Source: JBKHXF01 sp046566145
GTDB lineage: Bacteria > Actinomycetota > Nitriliruptoria > Nitriliruptorales > Nitriliruptoraceae
Assembly: GCA_046566145.1 (NCBI GenBank)
Contig: JBKHXF010000008.1
Span: 62,001-126,000, forward strand
Reading direction: 5' to 3'
Length of the DNA stretch: 64,000 nucleotides
Shown: positions 51,024 to 59,599 of the stretch, in pieces
Position numbering within the stretch: position 1 is the stretch's first letter
How the letters are laid out: every line of letters starts with the position of its first letter
Notes under the pieces: model-generated
Told to the model about the DNA's origin: nothing
What the model saw: the letters and a program-made list of their open reading frames with translations, nothing else
The model's database searches: none
Program-made: the position numbers and the translations under genes

Positions 51024-52631
51024 TCACGCGGCGGGACGCGCCGGGTGCGGGCGGCGGGCACGGGCGACGAGGGCGAGCACCAGCAGGGCGAGGGACACCG
51101 CCTGTGCGAGCAGGCCCACCCAGTCGCCGGTCACCAGGAAGGGGGTGCGCCCCTCGACCAGGCCGACGGTGCCCCGGGTGTGGGTGACCGTGAACAGCTC
51201 GGTCTCGCCGGTGACGGTGCCGTCGGGCGCCACGAACGCGGAGCTGCCCGAGAGCGCCGCGTGCACGACGTGCCGACCGGTCTCCACCGCCCGCAGCACC
51301 GACTGGGCGAGGTGCTGCGCCGGCTCCGACGAGAAGCCGTAGGACGCGTCGTTCGTGGAGGCGAGCAGCAGGGCAGCCGGCTCCTCGCCCGGACCGGCGA
51401 GCACGTTGTCGCGCACGAGCCGCCCGAACAGCGTCTCGAAGCAGATCGCCACGGCCACCCGCGTCCCAGCGACCTCGAGCACCTGCGGGCCGTCGCCGGG
51501 CACCCCGTCGTTGGGCACGAGGCGCAGCGGCGGGAGGTCGCCCAGCAGCGGTCGGGCCGGGACGAACTCGCCGAACGGGACGAGGTGGCGCTTGTCGTAG
51601 GTCGCCCCGATGCGGCCCGTCGCGTCCACGACCGCGGCGGTGTTGCGGAAGGTGCGCGGCTCCGGGCCGGCGAGGTTGACCCCGATGACGAAGCCGGCGT
51701 CGCCGACCACCGCGGCGCCGGCGGCGAGCGGGGCGGCGAGCTCGGCCCCGCGTTCGGTGGTCGGGTCGCGGTCGACGCCCGACTCGGGCCAGACGGTGAG
51801 CCCCGGGACACCGTCGGCGGCCACCGCCCGGGCGGTCTCCTCGGCGAGGTTGGTCGTGATCGTGAACGACTCGGCGACCGCGGTCCCGACGGTGTCGGGC
51901 ATGTCGTTGCCCTGCACGGCGAGGACCTCGAGCGTGCCGACCTCGGGGGGCGGCTCGACGGTCACGAGGACGCTGAGGGCGAGCGTTGCGGCCACGCCGA
52001 TCAGCGCCGGCTGCAGGTGCGGGAAGCCGGCCATGGCGAGGTCACGGGTGTCGCCGTCGAGGCCGTCGGTGGCCGCACGCGCGCGACGCCACGCGTCGTA
52101 GACGAAGCCGGCGACCAGCGCCGTCAGCAGCGTGAGCCCTCGCGCGCCGACGACGCGGGCCGAGGGGAGCATGAACGTCCCGCCGGCGTGGGCGTAGGCG
52201 AGCTCGCCCCACCCGAACCCGCCGAGCGGTACCGCGCCCCGCCACGCCTCGGCGCCCGTCCAGGCGAGCGCCACCGCCGGCGCGGCGAACCGCCCCCGCA
52301 GCGACGGGGCGACCGCCACGGCGAAGGCCCCGAGGAACACCGCCTGGGACAGCGCGAGGAGCACCCACGCGACCACCCCGGCCGGGCGGGCGACCCACAG
52401 GAGCATCGGACCGTACGCCGACAGTCCGGCGAGGGTCCCGAGCCCCAGGGCCGTGCGGATCCGGACGACCGTCCCGCTGGGGCCCGGCGAGCCGCCGGCG
52501 CGGGCCACCGCGATCGCCAGCAGTGCGGGCGCCAGCAGGGCCAGCGGCCACCAGCCGAGCGGCGGGTGCGCCGCGGCCACCGCGAGCCCGGCGGCGACCG
52601 CGAGCGCCGGCGGGTGCCAGCGAGCGCTCAC
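51024..52631 (-). CDS. lnt: Apolipoprotein N-acyltransferase
   Basis: 535 residues. Six or seven hydrophobic segments come first (residues 7-230), then a periplasmic nitrilase-like domain with the catalytic triad Glu283 (TVWPESGVD), Lys347 (YDKRHLVPFGEFVP) and Cys397 (AICFETLFG), and a last membrane segment. It adds a third acyl chain to lipoproteins such as the BMP protein at 30 kb. GTG 52631 overlaps the stop of the DUF4193 gene (GTGA). Confidence 0.9.
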   Translation of the reverse strand: MSARWHPPALAVAAGLAVAAAHPPLGWWPLALLAPALLAIAVARAGGSPGPSGTVVRIRTALGLGTLAGLSAYGPMLLWVARPAGVVAWVLLALSQAVFLGAFAVAVAPSLRGRFAAPAVALAWTGAEAWRGAVPLGGFGWGELAYAHAGGTFMLPSARVVGARGLTLLTALVAGFVYDAWRRARAATDGLDGDTRDLAMAGFPHLQPALIGVAATLALSVLVTVEPPPEVGTLEVLAVQGNDMPDTVGTAVAESFTITTNLAEETARAVAADGVPGLTVWPESGVDRDPTTERGAELAAPLAAGAAVVGDAGFVIGVNLAGPEPRTFRNTAAVVDATGRIGATYDKRHLVPFGEFVPARPLLGDLPPLRLVPNDGVPGDGPQVLEVAGTRVAVAICFETLFGRLVRDNVLAGPGEEPAALLLASTNDASYGFSSEPAQHLAQSVLRAVETGRHVVHAALSGSSAFVAPDGTVTGETELFTVTHTRGTVGLVEGRTPFLVTGDWVGLLAQAVSLALLVLALVARARRPHPARPAA

Positions 52632-53017
52632 GCGCAGTCGCGGCAGAGCATCCGCTTCGGGTCGGCCAGGGCGGACTCCCGCTTGGCCATGAAGCAGGAG
52701 CGGCACACGAACTCGCCGGCTCGGAGGCCGTCGACGTCGTCGTCCTCGTCCTCGTCGGCCTCCTCGGCGACCGGTTCGTCGTCGTCCTCCTCCTCGTCGA
52801 AGGACGGCAGCGGCAACGGCGCGAGCTCCTCGTCCTCGTCGTCACCGTCCTCGGACGGGAAGGGGACCTCGGCGTCCTCCGCGACCTCGACGTCCTCGTC
52901 CTCGGCATCGGTGTCGAGGTCGTCGTCGTCCGCGTCGAAGTCGTCGTCGTCGAGGTCGTCGGCGCCCTCGTCGAGCGGCTCGAGCTCCTCGAGGTCCTCG
53001 TGCTCGTCGGCGGCCAC
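52628..53017 (-). CDS. DUF4193 protein with long acidic N-terminus
   Basis: 129 residues. The C-terminal part GEFVCRSCFMAKRESALADP, then MLCRDCA has the two Cys pairs of DUF4193, a small zinc-binding family of actinobacteria. The preceding 95 residues are mostly Asp and Glu (runs such as DDLDDDDFDADDDDLD), far more acidic than the mycobacterial member. Function unknown; a nucleic-acid mimic or RNA-polymerase contact is possible. GTG 53017 with AAGGAG. First gene before lnt. Confidence 0.75.
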   Translation of the reverse strand: MAADEHEDLEELEPLDEGADDLDDDDFDADDDDLDTDAEDEDVEVAEDAEVPFPSEDGDDEDEELAPLPLPSFDEEEDDDEPVAEEADEDEDDDVDGLRAGEFVCRSCFMAKRESALADPKRMLCRDCA

Positions 53018-53138
53018 GCCTGCTCCTTCGTGCCGGGCGGGAGCGGGGATGGCCGCCCGGGCTCGCGGGTGGTACCACCTCCCCGGCCGGGCGTGCAACC
53101 ACCCGGGCACGGTCGGCCGACCACGGGACGACGAGCGA

Positions 53139-53182
53139 GGCCCCGGCCCGGTGGACCAGGTGGTCCGACCGGAGCCGGGGCC
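53139..53182 (-). terminator. Long composite hairpin in a 512-base gap
   Basis: GGCCCCGGC (53139-53147) pairs with GCCGGGGCC (53174-53182) and encloses CGGT/ACCG and GGACC/GGTCC stems with loop AGGT: a 44-base rod. It probably ends transcription from the amidohydrolase operon. The remainder of 53018-53529 (including 53183-53529) shows no gene, promoter or repeat I can support. Confidence 0.6.
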
Positions 53183-53529
53183 AGCGCGTCTGTGGGCGAG
53201 CTCGCACCGTTGGGGCCACGGTCGGCATGTGGCGGCGCCGACCGCGTTGTCTACTGAGCGCGAGGTGGTCGCCCGGACGCGGATGGCCACGTGAGGACCG
53301 CCGGAGCGACGGGTCGGTGGGTGTCCGCGCGGTCCCCCGCGTGCACGCTCACCATCACCTCACCCTCCGGCGTCCGCCCCCTCAGAGGTGGTTGCCGCGT
53401 CCTGGACGGGGGGATGTTGGTCGCGCTCGGGGAGCGCGTCAAGCCCGAGGCCCAGCCTCGTCGCCGGCGTTGCGCTCGTCGCGCGCCGCCGAGCGTCAAC
53501 GCGCGACGGACGGCACACGGCGTGCGAGC

Positions 53530-55173
53530 TCAGGCCTCGTCGGGTAGGAGGCCGAGCGGCGTGCCCGGGACCACCTCGAGCCCGTGCGTGACCCGGCCGC
53601 CCAGCACCGTCAGCACGCACCGGGCGCCCCGGGGGTCGTCCGCGGCGTAGGGGTCGCCCTCGAACACGGCGAGGTCCGCCCGCATGCCGGCCCGCACGAC
53701 CCCGACGTAGTGCTCCTGACGGGCCGCGTTGCGACCCCCGAGGGTGTGGCCGGACACGGCCTCGAGCCGATCGATGCCGTGCTCGGGGTGGCGGCGGTGC
53801 TGCGCCGCGTGGATGGCACCCCAGGGGTCCATCGGCGTCACGTTGGCGTCGGAGCCCAGCGCCAGCCCGACCCCGCGGTCCGCGAGGGCGCGCAGCGGGT
53901 TCGTCGCCGCGGCCCGCTCCGCTCCCAGGCGAGCCTCGTACAGCCCACCCTCGCCACCCCAGATCGCCTCGAAGGCCGGCTGGCAGCTCACGACGAGACC
54001 CAGGGCCGCGAGGTCGTCGTAGAGGTCGACCGGGACCACCTCGGCGTGCTCGACCCGGTGGTGGAGCCGGCGGACGGCCCCCTCGAGGTAGTCCGGGAGG
54101 GCGGCCTCCACGGCCTGCCAGCAGCGGACGAGCTGGCGGAGCGCCTCGTCCCCGATCGCGTGCACGGCGACCTGGATCCCCGCGTGCGTCGCCTCGAGGA
54201 AGAGCTCGGTGAGGGTGTCGTCGTCGAACTCGAGCTGACCGGAGTGGTCCGCGTCGGCGTACGGCTCGCCCAGCGCCGCGGTCCGCGAGCCGATCGTCCC
54301 GTCCAGGTAGAGGTCGCCGCCGACGTGCTTGAGGTCGCGCTCGGCGACGAACCCGAGGTCGAGTCCGCCCCAGTACGGCACCACCTCGACCGGGTAGGTG
54401 CCGAAGCGCCAGGCGTCGAAGTCGCTGGCGCCCATCAGGTCGGGACCGTTCATCTCGTGGACGCTCACGATGCCGAGGCTCGCGGCGCGCCGGGCGACGC
54501 GCTGGCGGGCCTCCTCGAGGTCGGCCTCGCTCATGGCACCGACCGCCCAGCGACGGGCGATCCGGTCGGCCTCGAGCTTCAGGACCCCCGTCGGGACGCC
54601 GTCGGCGTCGCGCTCCACCCCTCGGACCCGCGCGAGGGGGGCCGCGTCGAGCGTCGCCAGGTCGACCAGGCAGGAGTGCCCGTCGACCCGCGAGAGGTAC
54701 AGCGGACGCCCGCCCGTGGCCTCCGACAGCGCCGCCGGCGTGGGGAGGGGCCCGCGCAGCGCGTGCTCGTCCCACCCGTGGCCCCACACGACGCGACCGG
54801 GGTGCTGCTCGGCGTAGAGGCGGACGGCGGTGAGCACCTCCTCCCCCGTGCGAAGGCCCCGGACGTCGAGGCCGCCGAGGGTGATCCCGGTCGGCGTGAG
54901 GTGGACGTGCGCGTCGACGAACCCGGGGCCGAGGGCGCAGCCGGAGAGGTCGACCACGCTCGCGTGGGGCGGGGCCAGCGCCGGGTCGTCCCCGACCCAG
55001 ACGACGCGTCGGCCACGCACCAGCACGCAGCGCGCCTGGTAGCGACCGTGCCCGAGCGTCACCACCCGGTCGGCGACGAGGAGGGTTCCGCGGACGCCGG
55101 GTCGGTCCCCGTCCGCCCCGGCGGTCCGGGCCGCCGAGCGTCCGTCCGTCGGCGGGGTGTCGGTGGTCGTCAC
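53530..55173 (-). CDS. Amidohydrolase, YtcJ-like metal-dependent hydrolase
   Basis: 547 residues. The amidohydrolase TIM barrel has GFVDAHVHLTPTG (metal HxH), VHEMNGPDL, YLDGTIGSRTAAL, QVAVHAIGDEALRQL, RVEHAEVVP and ALGSDANVTPMDPWGAIHAA (metal Asp). The family includes YtcJ and N-substituted formamide deformylase-like enzymes acting on C-N bonds. The substrate is unknown. GTG 55173 overlaps the stop of the Kdd-like gene (GTGA), so both act in one pathway. Confidence 0.85.
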   Translation of the reverse strand: MTTTDTPPTDGRSAARTAGADGDRPGVRGTLLVADRVVTLGHGRYQARCVLVRGRRVVWVGDDPALAPPHASVVDLSGCALGPGFVDAHVHLTPTGITLGGLDVRGLRTGEEVLTAVRLYAEQHPGRVVWGHGWDEHALRGPLPTPAALSEATGGRPLYLSRVDGHSCLVDLATLDAAPLARVRGVERDADGVPTGVLKLEADRIARRWAVGAMSEADLEEARQRVARRAASLGIVSVHEMNGPDLMGASDFDAWRFGTYPVEVVPYWGGLDLGFVAERDLKHVGGDLYLDGTIGSRTAALGEPYADADHSGQLEFDDDTLTELFLEATHAGIQVAVHAIGDEALRQLVRCWQAVEAALPDYLEGAVRRLHHRVEHAEVVPVDLYDDLAALGLVVSCQPAFEAIWGGEGGLYEARLGAERAAATNPLRALADRGVGLALGSDANVTPMDPWGAIHAAQHRRHPEHGIDRLEAVSGHTLGGRNAARQEHYVGVVRAGMRADLAVFEGDPYAADDPRGARCVLTVLGGRVTHGLEVVPGTPLGLLPDEA

Positions 55174-56336
55174 ACGTCCTCCGGTCGTGCGCTCGAGGGC
55201 CGGGGTCCGTCTCCCGCGTGCCACCGCGCCACCTCGAGGGTCCGCGAGGCTACGTCGCCCAGCGTCGTCGGACGCGTGGGCGCCGTGCGCTGGGCGACCA
55301 CCTGCGCGGGGCACCCACGGGCGTCGAGGCTCGCCACCGCGGGGGGCGCGTCGGCAGGCCGTAGGACGACCACGCGACCGTCGGGCGCGGCGAGCGCGCC
55401 GGCGGCGAGCGCGCCCCCGACGTCGCCGACCTCGCCGACCGGCGCGCCGGCGTCCTCCCGGCTCGGCGGCGCGACGACCACCAGCTCGGCCGTCCCGGCA
55501 TGCGCGCGCGCGAGCGACGCCGTCACCTCGGTCTCGAGGGCGGCCGGGTCGGACGCGCCGACGACCACCGGCACCGCGCCGGCGGCCTGCACGATCCGGG
55601 CCGCCGGCAGGTCGGCGACCGTGGCGTGGACCGACCAGCCGGCCGCCACGAGCGCATCGACCGCCAGCAGGCCCGCGACGTGGTCCGCCCCCAGGACGGC
55701 GGCCGTGGCCGTCGGTGTGGACGGCGGGCCCCACCGCCCGTCCAACAGGCCCAGCCAGGGCACGAGGCAGGCCGCCGTCGAGGGCGTCTCCCCCTCGAGC
55801 CGGACGAGCGGGACGTGCGGCCCGAGGACGGCGTGACCGCGTGCCGGGACGACGGGGGCGAGGCCGGACCACCGTGCCGTCTCCGCGAGCCACAGCGGCA
55901 GGACGTCGGCCGGTGCGGCGACGGCGACCCGTGTGCCGACGGGCGGGTCGGTCGGGGCGGCCGGGCCCGCGGCCTGCAGCACCCCGACGACCACGGCGCT
56001 CGTGCCGGCGGGCAGCGCGCCCCGCTCCGCGGTCGCCTCCAGCAGGCCCGCTCGCACGGAGACCGGGTCCCCGCCGCCGGCGCGGGCGAGCCGGGCGAGG
56101 GTGCCCTCCCCGAGCACGACGGCCTCGAGCTCGACCCGTCGCTCGGTGTCCCACAGCTCGGGTCGCGGGTCAAACCGGGTGGCCGCCACCGGCAGTCCCC
56201 CGGCCGGCTCCAGCACCCGGTGCCGGCCGTCCGGGTCGCCCGCCGTGGGCGAAGCGTCCGCGTCCGCGCGGCGGCCTCCGCCACGCTCCGGTTCGGCACC
56301 GGGGTCGGGGCGTGGATCGGCCGGACGGTCGGGCAC
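55170..56336 (-). CDS. Kdd-like (3,5-diaminohexanoate dehydrogenase-type) protein
   Basis: About 388 residues. Residues 38-110 strongly recall the N-terminal region of L-erythro-3,5-diaminohexanoate dehydrogenase: GRHRVLEPAGGLPVAATRFD, then LWDTERRVELEAVV, and GGGDPVSVRAGLLEATAERG. The expected Rossmann loop is replaced by AVLGADHVAGLLAVDALVA, lacking a GxGxxG, and the conserved NPVTGSGG block is absent. It may be an inactive or repurposed relative. GTG 56336 with GAGG close by is the chosen start, though 56342 or further upstream is possible. It is coupled to an amidohydrolase. Confidence 0.45.
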   Translation of the reverse strand: MPDRPADPRPDPGAEPERGGGRRADADASPTAGDPDGRHRVLEPAGGLPVAATRFDPRPELWDTERRVELEAVVLGEGTLARLARAGGGDPVSVRAGLLEATAERGALPAGTSAVVVGVLQAAGPAAPTDPPVGTRVAVAAPADVLPLWLAETARWSGLAPVVPARGHAVLGPHVPLVRLEGETPSTAACLVPWLGLLDGRWGPPSTPTATAAVLGADHVAGLLAVDALVAAGWSVHATVADLPAARIVQAAGAVPVVVGASDPAALETEVTASLARAHAGTAELVVVAPPSREDAGAPVGEVGDVGGALAAGALAAPDGRVVVLRPADAPPAVASLDARGCPAQVVAQRTAPTRPTTLGDVASRTLEVARWHAGDGPRPSSARPEDV

Positions 56337-56590
56337 GAGCACCTCGGGGGACGGCGTCGCGACGGTAGCGATGGACCACAGCACGACGGCGCAGGTGCGG
56401 CGGGCGGGCCCGCGTCCGCCCACGGCCCGCGGGCGGCCGCGCGCCGCGCGCCCCCGTGGTGACGAGGGTGCACACGCGAGCAGTTCCGGCCGCACGCCGG
56501 GCCCCGACGCGCCAAGGTGGACCCACCGGGAGGAGCACGCCGTGCCGACCCCACGGGCGGCAGGCGACGACGCGGCCCAGGAGGTCGGCC

Positions 56591-57493
56591 ATGACGCAGC
56601 GGATCGTCCCCACCGTCCTCGGCCCCGCCGCGGCGGACGCCCTCGGCGCGCAGGTACGTGCCTGGCTCGGTCGGCTCGGCCGCCTCGACGCCGACGGGTG
56701 GTCGACGCCCGTCCCGGCCACGGGGACCACGGTCGCCGGGACCGTCGCCCACCTCGCCGACGGCATGGGCGAGCTCGCCGACGCGTGGCGCCGGCGCCTC
56801 GACCCCGAGGAGCGCGAGGTCCTGCTCCACGTCATCGACGACGACACGGGCCCGCAGCACGCGGACGTCCCGGGACCGGAGGCGCTCGCCGGCTACCGGG
56901 CGGCGACGGACGCGCTGCTCGGGGTGCTCGGGACGATGCGCCTGGACGACTGGTCCTGGCCGGTCTGGTCGCCGCTGGGTGGCGCGGAGCCGCTCGCGGC
57001 CGCGGTCCGTCGGGTGCTCGCCCACCACCACGTGCACGCGCACGACCTCGGCGAGGCCCTCGGCCGGGTGCCGGAGGACGACGAGGCGACGGAGCGGCTC
57101 GTCGTCGAGTTCGTGCTCGACGCCCTGGCGCGGCGCGCCGGCGGCCACGTCCCGGGGCCGTTGCGCCTGGAGGTCGTCACTGCCCCACCCGGCGGCGGGA
57201 CTTGGACCATCGTGTTCGACGCCCCGGCCCCCCCGCCGGCCGTCGACAACATCTGGGACGAGCTGCTCGGGACCCACCCGGCCGCCACGGAGCCGCACCG
57301 CATCGAGCGGGGCGCCGACCCCACCGCGCGCGGGACGCTGCGAGGCGAGGGCACCGACCTGTGGCGTGCCGCGTTCCGGCGGGGTGCGTCGCTCGCCGAC
57401 CTCGACGTGCACGGGGACACCGAGGCCCGGGCGGCCTGGGCGACCATCCTGGACGCGGCCGCCGACGGCCTCGTGCGGGTCGGCACCGACTGA
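56591..57493 (+). CDS. DinB/MDMPI-fold (mycothiol-dependent type) protein
   Basis: 300 residues. TVAHLADGMGELADAWRRRL and HHHVHAHDLGEALGR fit the metal-binding DinB-like N-terminal domain of mycothiol-dependent maleylpyruvate isomerases; the C-terminal domain (about 175-298, ending RGASLADLDVHGDTEARAAW) is of the matching sterol-carrier-like type. It may use mycothiol as cofactor; substrate unknown. ATG 56591 has GGAGG. Confidence 0.75.
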   Translation: MTQRIVPTVLGPAAADALGAQVRAWLGRLGRLDADGWSTPVPATGTTVAGTVAHLADGMGELADAWRRRLDPEEREVLLHVIDDDTGPQHADVPGPEALAGYRAATDALLGVLGTMRLDDWSWPVWSPLGGAEPLAAAVRRVLAHHHVHAHDLGEALGRVPEDDEATERLVVEFVLDALARRAGGHVPGPLRLEVVTAPPGGGTWTIVFDAPAPPPAVDNIWDELLGTHPAATEPHRIERGADPTARGTLRGEGTDLWRAAFRRGASLADLDVHGDTEARAAWATILDAAADGLVRVGTD

Positions 57494-57521
57494 GGCGCCG
57501 GGTGGGCCCTCGACGCGCCGG

Positions 57522-57920
57522 TCAGCCGCCGGCGCCGGCCAGCATCGCCATCAGCATCGCGGTGAGCAGGAACAGCCCGCCGGCGAGCAGCGCGCGGCGC
57601 CCGGTCGTGTGCCGACCCTTGACCTGGTCGAGCAGGAGCGTCACCGACGCGTAGGACGCCGCGAGTGCGGTCGACGCCGCGCTGACCAGCAGCAGGATGG
57701 CGAGGCCGACGCGCCCTTCGCCGCCGGCGAGGCCCGAGGCGACGGCCAGCACCACGCCGAGCAGCGCGCCCCGCCCGGCGATGCGGCGGGTGGTGCGACG
57801 GCGGGCGAGGTCGTGGGCGAGCGGGTCGACGTCCGCCGGCGCCGGCGGCAGGCTGCCGTCGAGCAGCGCCCCGGGGTCGTCGGGGACCTCGGGCCGCTCC
57901 TCGTCGGGGTGCGGGCTCAC
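57522..57920 (-). CDS. Small integral membrane protein
   Basis: 132 residues: an acidic cytoplasmic N-terminus (about 50 residues), then three hydrophobic segments GALLGVVLAVASGLAG, LAILLLVSAASTALAASYAS and ALLAGGLFLLTAMLMAMLAG. No family recognised. GTG 57920 overlaps the acyl-CoA dehydrogenase stop (GTGA). Confidence 0.65.
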   Translation of the reverse strand: MSPHPDEERPEVPDDPGALLDGSLPPAPADVDPLAHDLARRRTTRRIAGRGALLGVVLAVASGLAGGEGRVGLAILLLVSAASTALAASYASVTLLLDQVKGRHTTGRRALLAGGLFLLTAMLMAMLAGAGG

Positions 57921-59080
57921 CGTCCCTCCGCGAGCCGTCGGCCGATGACCACCCGCTGGATCTGGTTCGTGCCCTCGAAGATCTGCATGATCTTCGCCTC
58001 GCGCATGTAGCGCTCGACCGGGAAGTCCCGGGTGTAGCCGGCGCCGCCGAGCACCTGGACGCCGTCGGTCGTCACGGCCATCGCGGTGTCGGTGCAGAAC
58101 AGCTTCGCCATCGAGCAGGCCTTGCCGACGTCGTAGCGCTCCCCCGGGGGCAGCGACAGGCTGTGGTCGCGGCGCCCGGCCGCGTCCTTGTAGAGCGCCC
58201 GGGCGGCCTCGATCCGGGTGGCCATGTCGGCCAGGATGAAGCTGAGCCCCTGGAACTCGATGATGGGACGGCCGAACTGACGGCGCTCCTTGGCGTAGGC
58301 GAGCGCGGCGTCGAGCGAGGCCTGGGCCACGCCCGTGGCCACGGCCGCGATGCCGAGCCGGCCCCCGTCGAGGCCGGACATCGCCTGGCGGAATCCCTGG
58401 CCCTCCTCCCCGCCCAGGAGCCGGTCGGCGCCGACGTACGCGTCCTCGTACACGACCTGGGTGGTGGGCGAGCCCGTGAGGCCCATCTTCTGCTCGGGCG
58501 GCAGCACCGTCATGCCCTCGGTGCCCTCGTCGACGACGAACGCCGACACCCCACCGGCCCCCTCGTCCCCGGTGCGGGCGAACACGACGTGACGGTCGGC
58601 GACGCCGCCGTGGGTCACCCACGCCTTCGTGCCGGTGAGGCGGTAGCCGTCACCGTCGCGGACGGCCGCGCACGCCAGCGAGGCGGCGTCGGAACCGGCC
58701 TCGGGTTCGGACAGCGAGTAGGCCCCGAGGTGCTCGCCGGACACCATCGGTGGCAGGAACGCGAGCCGCTGCTCGGGCGTGCCGCCGTGGTCGAGGACGG
58801 ACATGACCAACGTGTGGACGCTGACGGCCAGGGCGAGCGTGGCGTGCCCCCGGGCGAGCTCCTCCAGGACCAGCAGGTAGGTCCGGTACGGCAGGCCGGC
58901 CCCGCCCACGTCCTCGGGCATCGCGAGCCCGAGCAGATCCATCTTGCCGAGCGAGCGGAAGGTGTCGAGGGGGAAGGTGTGGTCGGCCTCGTGCGCGGCG
59001 GCCGCCGGCGCGACCTCGTTGGCGACGTAGCCACGCACGACCGTCATCAGGTCGCGCTCCTCGGGGGACAGCGTGTGCAC
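57917..59080 (-). CDS. Acyl-CoA dehydrogenase
   Basis: 387 residues with the full family pattern: LGAYSLSEPEAGSDAASL (FAD/substrate), TGTKAWVTHGG, RRQFGRPIIEFQGLSFILAD, GVQVLGGAGYTRDFPVERYM and MQIFEGTNQIQRVVI with the catalytic Glu. It introduces a trans-2 double bond into acyl-CoA, passing electrons to ETF. Chain length unknown. GTG 59080 has AGGAG; the longer frame to 59119 is less likely. Confidence 0.9.
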   Translation of the reverse strand: MHTLSPEERDLMTVVRGYVANEVAPAAAAHEADHTFPLDTFRSLGKMDLLGLAMPEDVGGAGLPYRTYLLVLEELARGHATLALAVSVHTLVMSVLDHGGTPEQRLAFLPPMVSGEHLGAYSLSEPEAGSDAASLACAAVRDGDGYRLTGTKAWVTHGGVADRHVVFARTGDEGAGGVSAFVVDEGTEGMTVLPPEQKMGLTGSPTTQVVYEDAYVGADRLLGGEEGQGFRQAMSGLDGGRLGIAAVATGVAQASLDAALAYAKERRQFGRPIIEFQGLSFILADMATRIEAARALYKDAAGRRDHSLSLPPGERYDVGKACSMAKLFCTDTAMAVTTDGVQVLGGAGYTRDFPVERYMREAKIMQIFEGTNQIQRVVIGRRLAEGR

Positions 59081-59170
59081 GGCGGTGCTCCTGCGGTGGG
59101 GGTGGTCGGACCGCTCCACGGGTCGGTGGGGCTTCGTGCCACGGACCGGGACGGTGCGGGTCCGCGGCGC

Positions 59171-59599
59171 TCAGACGGGCCGCGCGCCCTCGGGCGTGAG
59201 GCTCATCATGATGCGTCGCGGGACGTAGCCGAGCGACTCGAGGAAGGCCTGGCCGTCGGGGTTGTCGGCCGCGACCGAGATCTCGACCACGGGCACGCGG
59301 GTGTCGTTCGCCCAGCGCTGGATGGCGGTGATGAGGGCGTTGCCCACACCGCGCCGGCGGGCGGTCGCCCGGGTGAACACCGGACCCACGGTGCACCCGG
59401 AGGGCCGCAGCGTCCCGGCGGCGTACCCGAGCGGCTCACCCGAGGCCTTGTCCTCGGCGAGCCAGAAGATGCCGCCCTGCGGGATCGGGGGGTCCCACGG
59501 CTCGCCGGTCTCGGAGATCCCGGCGGACTCGTCGCGGTACTCCGCGGCCAACGGCCGGATCTCCTCGATGCGGGCGCGCCGCACGCTCACGTCGCTCAC
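59171..59599 (-). CDS. GNAT-family N-acetyltransferase
   Basis: 142 residues. VRRARIEEIRPLAAEYRDES at the start, VGPVFTRATARRRGVGNAL (acetyl-CoA loop RRRGVG) and AADNPDGQAFLESLGYVPR are typical of GNAT proteins. Acceptor unknown. GTG 59599 overlaps the M24 peptidase stop (GTGA), so it is coupled to it. Confidence 0.85.
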   Translation of the reverse strand: MSDVSVRRARIEEIRPLAAEYRDESAGISETGEPWDPPIPQGGIFWLAEDKASGEPLGYAAGTLRPSGCTVGPVFTRATARRRGVGNALITAIQRWANDTRVPVVEISVAADNPDGQAFLESLGYVPRRIMMSLTPEGARPV

